DNA of 37,425 nt from an uncultured Clostridia bacterium (GTDB taxonomy: Bacteria; Bacillota; Clostridia; Christensenellales; Borkfalkiaceae): contig CANRHI010000007.1 in assembly GCA_947630365.1 (NCBI GenBank), positions 1 through 37,425 of the forward strand, read 5' to 3'. Shown piece by piece: positions 8,771 to 18,800 of this stretch. A program made the translations under genes and the position numbers. The notes beneath the pieces are model-generated. The model saw only the letters and a program-made list of their open reading frames with translations, made no database searches and was not told the origin of the DNA. Within the stretch, counting starts at the first letter, position 1. Every line of letters begins with the position of its first letter.

Positions 8771-9937
8771 ATGGAAGAAAAAGAAAATCTCGTTCCCGAA
8801 GAACAACCTATAGAGCCCGTGGATGCCGTAGAGACGCCCGAAGCGGAGATCGCAGACAATGCTCCCCTCAGCGAAAGCGAGGCGGAGGTCGCGGCACAGG
8901 AGGCGGAGGAAGTTACCTACAAGGAGATGAGCCCCTTACGGCTCGTCATGCGGCGGTTTTTCCGCTCCAAGCTCTCCATCGTGGGCATCGTGATGATCGT
9001 CGCGCTCTTCCTCTTTTCGTTCTTGGGCCCGCCCATCGCGGGGGCGTTCACGAACATCCCTTGGATCGCAGACGCGAAGGCGGAGGGGCATAGCCTCGAG
9101 GCGCATGTCGACCGCTCGCACCCCATCACCCCCATCGAGGACACGACCGAGATCAAGGACGACGAGGGGAACACCATCATCGTCGTCGAAGTCGTCTCCC
9201 ACGAAGGGGACCTCAACAACCTCGCAGACCCGAGCGGCGACCACTGGCTGGGCACCGACGACCAAGGCATGGACGTGTTCGTCCGCCTCATGTACGGCGG
9301 GAGAATTTCCCTCCTCATCGGCTTCATCGTCGTCATTTTAGAGACGCTCATCGGCATCGTCATCGGTGGCGTCTCGGGGTACTTCGGCGGCTGGGTGGAT
9401 AACGTGCTCATGCGTATCGTGGATATCTTCAACTGTATCCCGACGCTGCCCATACTGTTGATAGGAACGGCGGTCATCGACTCATGGGGGCTGGAGCCCG
9501 ACGAACAGATCTACGTCCTCATGATCATCATCACCCTATTCGGGTGGAGCGGAACGGCGCGCCTCGTCCGCGGGCAGATCCTCGGGCTGCGCGAGCAGGA
9601 ATACATCACGGCGACCGAAGTCATGGGGCTTTCGACCCCGCGCCGCATCTTCCGCCACCTCATCCCCAACGTCATGCCGCAGCTCATCGTCTCGATGACG
9701 CTCGGGCTCGGCTCGGTCATCCTGTACGAGTCGACGCTCTCCTACCTCGGGCTCGGCGTGCAGCTCCCCATGGCGGCATGGGGCTCCATGATCGCCCTTG
9801 CGGACAAGACGGAGATCCTCAACTATCACATGAACGTGTGGCTGCCCGCGGGCTTCCTCATCGTCATCGCCGTGCTCGGCTTCAACTTCATCGGAGACGG
9901 CCTCAGAGACGCCATGGACCCGAAGGCAAAGAAATAG
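8771..9937 (+). CDS. oppC: Oligopeptide ABC transporter permease OppC, acidic N-terminal extension
   Basis: This is the 388-aa partner permease of OppB. GGAGG (8761-8765) precedes the start. The core (about residues 55-385) has the OppC_N-type first helix after SPLRLVMRRFFRSKLSI, the HWLGTDDQGMDVFVRLMYGG motif and five more helices. The EAA loop reads EYITATEVMGLSTPRRIFRH. The family usually has about 300 residues; the surplus is mainly an acidic N-terminal segment of about 50 residues, rich in Glu and Asp. A second insertion (about 95-150), predicted to lie outside the membrane, precedes HWLGTDDQGMD. With the usual topology the acidic tail is cytoplasmic, where OppD sits; OppD carries a basic N-terminal extension, so a charge contact is possible (inference). 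Confidence 0.95.
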   Translation: MEEKENLVPEEQPIEPVDAVETPEAEIADNAPLSESEAEVAAQEAEEVTYKEMSPLRLVMRRFFRSKLSIVGIVMIVALFLFSFLGPPIAGAFTNIPWIADAKAEGHSLEAHVDRSHPITPIEDTTEIKDDEGNTIIVVEVVSHEGDLNNLADPSGDHWLGTDDQGMDVFVRLMYGGRISLLIGFIVVILETLIGIVIGGVSGYFGGWVDNVLMRIVDIFNCIPTLPILLIGTAVIDSWGLEPDEQIYVLMIIITLFGWSGTARLVRGQILGLREQEYITATEVMGLSTPRRIFRHLIPNVMPQLIVSMTLGLGSVILYESTLSYLGLGVQLPMAAWGSMIALADKTEILNYHMNVWLPAGFLIVIAVLGFNFIGDGLRDAMDPKAKK

Positions 9938-9941
9938 CGCT

Positions 9942-11111
<1,170 letters not shown>

Positions 11112-11114
11112 GAC

Positions 11115-12620
11115 ATGGCCGAAGAGACAATGGCGGAAGTGGCGGAACAGACCGCCGCGGAAGCGACAACCGAACATAGCAGCGAGATGCCCATTCTGCG
11201 CGTAGAGCACCTCAAAAAGCATTTCCCGATCAAGCGGAGCTTCTTCGGGAAGCCTCTCGTATTCCTCCGCGCGGTAGACGATGTGAGCTTCGAGGTGGAG
11301 AAGGGGACGACCATCGGCGTCGTCGGCGAGAGCGGCTGCGGAAAGACCACTTTGGGCAGGACCATTTTGCGCCTCTACGACGTGGACGGCGGCGACGTTT
11401 GGTTCCAAGGGGAGGAGATCAGCCGCCTCAAGCAAAAGCAGCTGCGCAAGTACCGCACGGACATGCAGCTCATCTTTCAGGACCCGTATTCGAGCCTCCC
11501 GCCCCGTATGACGGTCGGCGCCATCATCTCGGAAGGGGTGCGCGTGCATCACATCGTTCCCAAGGAGGAGGTGCACGACTACGTTTTGGGCGTGATGAAG
11601 GCGTGCGGATTGCAGCCGCAGTACTTCGACCGCTACCCGCATGAATTCTCGGGCGGGCAGCGCCAGCGCATCTGCATCGCGCGGGCGCTCGCGGTGAAGC
11701 CCAAGCTCGTCATCTGCGACGAGCCCGTCTCCGCCCTCGACGTGTCCATTCAGGCGCAGATCATCAACCTGTTGAAGGAATTGCAGACGACGATGGGCCT
11801 CACCTATGTGTTCATCTCGCACGATCTCTCCGTCGTCAAATATATCACCGAGCAGATCATGGTCATGTACCTCGGCACGGTGATGGAGCTCGGGAAAACC
11901 TCCGAGATCTTCAAAGATCCGCTCCATCCCTACACCAAGGCGCTCTTTTCCGCGGTGCCCGTTCCCAACCCGGACGTAAAGATGCACCGCATCATCTTGG
12001 AGGGGGATATCCCCTCGCCCGCAAATCCGCCCAAGGGCTGCAAATTCCACACGAGGTGCGCTTCGTGCATGAACATTTGCCGCTTCAAGGAGCCCGCCTA
12101 CATCGAGGCACGCCCCGGGCACTTCGTCTCCTGCCATCTGTACGACGAAACGTCTATGGCGGACCCGAACAAGAACGACGAGGAGTACGCGGCATGGCTC
12201 ATGGAGCGGCTCACCGACCCGAAGAATTGGCGGTCGGCGCTGCCCGAGCTCTCGAGGGTAGACCCCGAGGCACACCTCAACTGGGTGCTCGGCGCCCTCC
12301 CGCAGACGACGAAGAAGGCGCTTTTGGAGGTGCTCTTCGACGAGCTCGCCCGCGCGGACAAAGCGAAGTATTTCGACGTTCTTGCCGAACATATTCCCCT
12401 CGCCCGCGGAAAGCGGAGGGCGTCGCTCATCGGGCGGCTTTCGGACGCCGAGCCCGAAAAACATGTCGAATGGCTCAAAGGGCAATGCCTTGCCGCGGAG
12501 AAGAAGGAGTGCGCGCAATACCTTGCCGTTCTCGAGAAGGCATCCCCCGAGGAAGCCAAGGCGGTGAAAGAGCAGCTCTTCCCGCAGCAAAGCGATGAGC
12601 AAACGACAAAAGAAGGATAA
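11115..12620 (+). CDS. oppF: Oligopeptide ABC transporter ATPase OppF with helical-repeat C-terminal tail
   Basis: This is the second ATPase of the importer, 501 aa where about 310-340 is usual. CAGGAG precedes ATG 11115. A Glu/Ala-rich leader of about 25 residues comes before the ATPase. Walker A GESGCGKT is at 71-78, the signature FSGGQRQ at 178-184 and Walker B LVICDE at 198-203. The family C-terminal Cys cluster GCKFHTRCASCMNIC follows, ending at SCHLYDE. From residue about 348 to the end is an additional 154-residue predicted all-helical domain. It appears to be made of four or so divergent units of about 30 residues (354-382, 383-414, 415-445, 446-476 and a remnant), each starting with an acidic residue and a helix such as DPEAHLNWVLG or EPEKHVEWLKG. 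The tail resembles no OppF domain known to me. Its end overlaps the next gene by 26 bp. Confidence 0.93.
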   Translation: MAEETMAEVAEQTAAEATTEHSSEMPILRVEHLKKHFPIKRSFFGKPLVFLRAVDDVSFEVEKGTTIGVVGESGCGKTTLGRTILRLYDVDGGDVWFQGEEISRLKQKQLRKYRTDMQLIFQDPYSSLPPRMTVGAIISEGVRVHHIVPKEEVHDYVLGVMKACGLQPQYFDRYPHEFSGGQRQRICIARALAVKPKLVICDEPVSALDVSIQAQIINLLKELQTTMGLTYVFISHDLSVVKYITEQIMVMYLGTVMELGKTSEIFKDPLHPYTKALFSAVPVPNPDVKMHRIILEGDIPSPANPPKGCKFHTRCASCMNICRFKEPAYIEARPGHFVSCHLYDETSMADPNKNDEEYAAWLMERLTDPKNWRSALPELSRVDPEAHLNWVLGALPQTTKKALLEVLFDELARADKAKYFDVLAEHIPLARGKRRASLIGRLSDAEPEKHVEWLKGQCLAAEKKECAQYLAVLEKASPEEAKAVKEQLFPQQSDEQTTKEG

Positions 12621-12840
12621 AAAGCAAAAGACTGTATATATCGATGACGGTCATACCGTTTACAGCATGGAGAACCTGCCCGGGGGCAGGAAGCACACGG
12701 GGGAAGAGCCTCTTCTCGAAAAGAAGGAGCGGCGCGCCGCCATCCGCGCGGCATTTGCACACTACTTGCCCATTCTCTTCATGACGATCGGGTGCTTCGC
12801 GGCGGTAGGCATTTTGCTGTATTTTTGGTTGACGCATTGA
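12595..12840 (+). CDS. Small single-pass membrane protein overlapping the oppF end
   Basis: This 81-aa protein starts inside the last codons of oppF (26-bp overlap, different frame) and ends 20 bp before the protease gene. It opens with a very basic stretch (MSKRQKKDKKQK), followed by a VYIDDGHTVYSMENLPGG motif, a charged region, and one strong hydrophobic helix (about 58-78) at the extreme C-terminus. This suggests a tail-anchored or N-in single-pass protein with a mostly cytoplasmic body. The ribosome binding site is weak and translational coupling to oppF is likely. The DDG-x-T-x-x-x-M core recalls short conserved motifs in small clostridial membrane proteins of unknown role; this is from memory and uncertain. 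It may assist the transporter or the following exported protease. Confidence 0.75.
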   Translation: MSKRQKKDKKQKTVYIDDGHTVYSMENLPGGRKHTGEEPLLEKKERRAAIRAAFAHYLPILFMTIGCFAAVGILLYFWLTH

Positions 12841-12860
12841 GATAATAATAAGGAGACATT

Positions 12861-15800
12861 ATGCGCAATTTCAGAAAATCCATCTGCATGCTCTTAGCCG
12901 GCGTAATGCTTTGCGCGGCGGGCTGCGGCGACATTGGGTCGGCATCTACTCCGGAGCCCTCCGCTCCCTCTTCCTCCGAGGAGGAAACGAGCAGCGCCTC
13001 GCGCCAGCTCAACCTCATCAAGTCGGACGTGAAGCCCGATCCCGATCAGCTCCTTTCGCGCATCAAGGCGGAGTATCTTCTGAAAAATAACGGGTATTCA
13101 AACGGAGACGAAGTCTCTGCCATCCTTTCCTTTGGGGACAACGCCCTCATCGACGGCTACCTCGAAAACGAAGAACTTGCAAGCAAACGATCCCTCGGCG
13201 AGTATGCGAGCTCGGTCGCGGGAAAGAAGGCGGCGAACGCGCTTGCCGCCAAGCAGGATGCGGTCATCCGCGAGCTCCTTTCCGAGCAGCTCATCAAGCG
13301 CGTGGATTACACGTTCACCACGGTCATGGATGCCATCTCCGTGACGACGACGTGGGAAAACTTCCAAAAAATCGAGCAAATGGACGGCATCGAAGCCATC
13401 CTTTGCGACACCTTCGACCGCCCCAAGGCGGCAGAGGATACAGACGCTTCCGCCATCGTGAACGCCGTCGACGTGTACGAGACGGGCATCTTCAACTCGG
13501 GCAGTGTCAACTTCACGGGGAAGAACACGGCGGTCGCCGTGCTCGACTCGGGCTTCGATTGCTCGCACCCCGTATTCAACACGCGCAAGCTCAATCCCAA
13601 CGAGCTCCTTCTCACGCGGGAAAAGATCACGACTGCCCTCAACGCGAAGGACACGGAGGGGAACGTCTCCCTCAACGCGAAGGAGACCACGCCTGACCTC
13701 ACCGTTTCGGACGTGTACTACAGCGCCAAGATCCCCTTCATGTACGACTATGCCGATAAGGACCAAGACGTGTTCCCTTACGACTCCGAGCACGGCACGC
13801 ACGTCGCGGGCATCATCGGCGGGTACGGCGATTTCTACACCGACAAAGACGGCGTCGTCCAAAAGGACGAAAAAGAGCAAAACCTCACCTTCAAGGGCGT
13901 CGCTTACGATACCCAGCTCGTGCTCATGAAGGTGTTCCCCGACCTCGACGCGGGCGCCGAAACGGACGATATTTTGGCTGCCGTCGAGGATGCGGTCACG
14001 CTGAATGTGGACTGCATCAACATGTCCCTCGGCGCGGCGTGCGGCTTTGCGCGCGAGAAGGACGGGGACCCCATCAACCGCGTGTACGATAAAGTCAACG
14101 AAAGCGGCGTCAGCCTCATCACCGCGGCGGGCAACGAGTATTCCTCGGGCTTCGGCGGCGATCAGGGCAACACCAACTTCGTCACCAATCCCGACTCCGC
14201 GACGGTCGGCTCGCCTTCCACCTACGCGGCGCCCCTTTCGGTCGCCTCCATCAACGGCAGAAAGAGCAAGTACCTCGTGGGGAACAAGGGCACGAGCGAC
14301 GCTCAGGTCGTGTTCTTCGACGAATCCAACTCCATCGCGGGGGAGGAGAACGACTTCTTCGGCGAGCTCTATGCCAAGATGGGCTGGAGCCTCACGGACA
14401 ACGCGGAACACACCCTCGAGTATGTCACCGTTCCCGGCGTCGGCTACAGGACCAACTACACCGGGCTCAACGTCACGAATAAGATCGCCCTCGTCCGCCG
14501 CGGCGACAACACCTTCGAAGATAAGGCGCTGCAGGCAAAGAACGCAGGGGCGGCGGCATGTATCATCTATAATAATGTGGACGGCGACATCCTCATGTCC
14601 ATGGGCAATACCGACCACATTCCCACCATCTCCATCTCCAAGGACGACGGCACCATTCTCGCCTCCAAATCGAGCGGGACGCTCACGCTCAGCTACACGC
14701 AGGAAGCGGGGCCGTTCATGTCCGACTATTCGAGCTGGGGTCCCTTGCCCAGCCTTGGGCTCAAGCCCGAGATCACGGCGCACGGCGGGAACATCACCTC
14801 GTCGGTGCCGGGCGGCGGCTTCGATACCATCAGCGGCACCTCCATGGCTTCGCCCAACATGTGCGGCATCGTGGTGCTCATCCGCCAATTCCTCAAGGAA
14901 CGCTATCCGAATTACAGCTGGAAGCAAATTTCCGTGGTCGCCAACCAGATGCTCATGTCCACGGCGTCCATCGTACTCAACGAGGAGGGCATGCCCTACT
15001 CGCCGAGAAAGCAGGGCGCAGGGCTTGCGAGCCTCAAAAACGTGGTGAATACCAAGGCATATGTCTCGGTGAAGGACAGCGACCGCGCCAAGATCGAGCT
15101 CTACGACGACCCGACCCGTAAGGGCGTGTACGAGATGGACTTCAACGTCGTCAACGTCTCGGAGAAGGAGGCGAAGTACAACCTCTCGCTCCTCGGCATG
15201 ACGGAGACCGTCTCCTCGTCCGATCCCGAACACGTTTCGGAGAGCGACCAATACTTAAAGGGCGGCTTCACCGCCACCAAGTCGACGGGCGACGGGACCC
15301 TGCAGGGCAACGTCGTCACCGTGCCCGCGGGCAAGACCATCGGCATCCACCTCGTGTACACCCTCACCGATGAGGACAAGAACACGATCGACAGCCTCTT
15401 CCCCTACGGCATGTATGTGGAGGGCTTCGTGAAGCTCGACGCCATCGGAGAAGAGGAGTCGGACATCGACTTGAGCGTGCCCTTCCTCGCCTTCTTCGGC
15501 GACTGGACGCAGGCGCCCATCTTCGATAAGACATATTACGAAGTCGAGTCCGAAGCGCACGACGCGGGCATCGACGAAGAGGATAAGATCAAGCCCGACT
15601 ACTACGCGACGACGCCTTATGGCTCCATCCTCTACAACTACATCATCCCGATGGGGGCGTATATCTACGATATCGACACCTCCCGCTACGATCCCATTCC
15701 CTCGACAGAGGAGCATGCCGCGCTCTCCAATGTGCTCGGCGCGCTCGACGGCATCTATGCCGTGTATGCGGGGCAGCTCCGCAACTGCAAGACGATGACG

Positions 15801-18800
15801 TACACCATCACCGATAAGCTCACGGGTACCGTGATGGCGGAACGCGTGGTGTACAATTCGAGGAAGGCGTTCTCGCAGGGCGGCTCGCCCATCCCCGGCT
15901 ACGAAGAGCTGTTCTTCAGCACGGCGGAGATGGGGCTCGTCAACAACCGCGAGTACGAATTCAAGATGGTGGGGACCATCGACTACGGCGACGGCGGCGC
16001 GGCGAACAACGTCCGCAATACCTTCTCCTTCGACTTCCGTCTCGACGACGAGGCGCCCATCATCAAGAGCGCGTTCTACGAGAAGGAGTACGATAAGACG
16101 CTCCGCAAGGACCGTTACTACATCACCCTCACGGTGTTCGACAACCAGTATGTCCAGTCGATCGCACCCATCGCGTTCACTTCGAATTCGTCGTACACCT
16201 TCCTCACGAAAGACCCCATTCCCGTCTACGGCGAGAGGGGGAAGGAGTGCACCGTGCGCTTCGAGATCACGGACATTCTCGACGACCTCAAGTACGACGC
16301 CATCCTCCCGAGCGCGCTCGGCTTCTCCATCGACGACTACGCGCTCAACACCAACTTGTACCTTTGCCAGCTCCCGGGGACGGACGGCACGTTGAAGTTC
16401 ACGACGGACGGGCAGACGGACAGCCGCCAGCTCTCCTACCTCACCCTCACGCAGGGTGAAGTGCGCGACCTCACCCAGTACCTCTCCACGACCGACCCCT
16501 TCGCCGACGAAAATAAGGACTTCTTGAAGTACCTTGCGTGGTCGACGGCGAACGAGCGCTTCGTGCGCGTGGAGAACGGGCAGGCATACGCCGTGGCGCC
16601 CGGCAGAACGACGGTCACCGTCACCGAGCGCATGGACGGCAGGTCGGCTTCCATCAACATCCTCGTGCAGGCGGCGAATGCGGCGACGGCGGAGGAGACG
16701 GACGGCATGCCGAAGGGAGGCATTCAGCTCCTTTCGCAGAACGATGTTCCCAATGCGGCGGGCTCTTCGCTCACCTCGGTGCGCTTTTCCTACCTCGAGA
16801 CCATCTACTCGCACGCCTCCTCGGGCACCACAAACCAGCTTGGAGATATCGGCTCGCGCGTGTATATCAGCTCGCTCGGCGGTCCGCTGTCCTGCTACCC
16901 CGGCGAGAGTTTCAAGCTCTACTACGACATGCAGCCGTGGTATGTGGCGAACACCTACACCACCGAATTCCGTTCGACCAACCCCACCATTGCGACGGTC
17001 TCGGAGGACGGCACCGTGCGCGCCCTCAAGAAGGGGAGCGCGACGATCACCATGCGCGTCACCGACCAAAACGGCAAACAGTCCAACCAGATGGCGACGC
17101 TGCGCATCACGGTGAACAGCGAATTCGTCATCGAGAACCGCATTCTCACGGCGTATAAGGGCGTGGGCGGGGACGTGAAGATCCCCGACGACGAGGGCAT
17201 CCTCTACATCGGCTCCTTCGCCTTCTGCCTTTACACGCTCAATCTCCAGTACGAAGGGCACCTCCCCGAGGACGACTACGACGCGAACAAGGACCCTTCG
17301 ACAAATAGGAACATCACTTCGGTGACCATTCCCGAGGGCGTAACGGAAGTCCAGCGGTATGCGTTCTACAACTGCACGGCATTGAAAAAAGTGACGCTTC
17401 CCAAGTCCATCCGCTTCGTCCGCGAGTACGCGTTCTACCAAGACGCCGCGCTCACCGACATCAACCTCGAGGACGTCGAGACCATCGGCGCGCACTGCTT
17501 CGACGGATGCACGCTGCTCGGCGTGGAGAAGGACGGCAAAAAGACGCTCGACCTCGGGCAAATGTACGCCGTGGGCTCGTATGCCTTCCGCGATTGCACC
17601 GCCCTTGCCTACCTCGATCTGAAGGCGCTCCGCAACGCGGGCTCGTATGCCTTCACGGGATGCACCTCCTTGGCGCAGGTCGACCTCACGGGCGCCCGCC
17701 TCTCCGAGGGCATCTTCCGCGGAACGGGGCTCACCTCGGTGACCGTTCCCGACGTCGTGACCGTCCCCCGCTACGCCTTCTCCAATTGCGAGAAGCTCAC
17801 GGAGGTCACCCTTCCGAATAAGACTTTCGTCCTCGAAGAGGGCGTGTTCAGCGGCTGCAAGGTGCTTGGGAAAGTCAAGTTGCAGGCGGGAACGAAATTC
17901 GGTCAGACGCTCGGCGTCGTCTTTAAGGATACCCAGCTCGAGATCTTCGAAGTCGACCCCGCGAATGATAAATACAGCGCGAGCGGCAAATACCTCACGA
18001 ACAGAGCGGGGGATACCATCCTCTTCGCCGCACAAAAGGGCTTGGACGATGCGCTCACCATCGATAGCAAATATACGACCGTCGCGAGCAGCGCGTTCAG
18101 CGGCGCGGGGATCGCTTCCGTCACCTTCCAGGGGGCGGTGAATATCGGCGACTACGCCTTTGCCTCCTGCGAAAAGCTCACCGCCGTGCACTTTGCGGCA
18201 GAGGGCGCGGTGACCGTCGGCTCCAATGCCTTCGTCAACTGCCCCGAGCTTGCAACGGTGGAAAACCTCAAGAATGCGGGCACGGTGGGGGACTACGCCT
18301 TCTCCGTCCGCACGGGCAACGGGACGAACAAGATCGAGACGGTGGAAGTCGGCGCGAACGCCAAATACGGCGAGGGCGTGTTCTTCCGCAGCGGGCTCCA
18401 AAGCGTGACCATCGGGCAGAATGCCACCTTCGGCACGGGCGCCTTCCAGCGCTGCGTCCGCCTCACCACGGTGAACATGCCCGCGGAGGGCGGTGTGACG
18501 TTCGGCACCTTCTGCTTCGCCAACGACAGCGCGCTCACCGCGCTCGACCTCTCCAACGTCCAAAAGATCGAGGACGGGCTGTGCCTTGCCTGCACTTCGT
18601 TGAAGAGCGTCACTCTCTCCGCAGCGACCGAGATCGGGGATTACGCCTTTGCGGACTGTGGCGACATCAACGAGATCACATTGAATAACAACATCACGAG
18701 CATCGGAGAGGGCGCGTTTGCGCGGTATTCCACGACGGGGAGCGCCCCCGCCATCCGCAACATCAACCTTCCCACGGGCTTGACGACGCTCGGCGACGGC

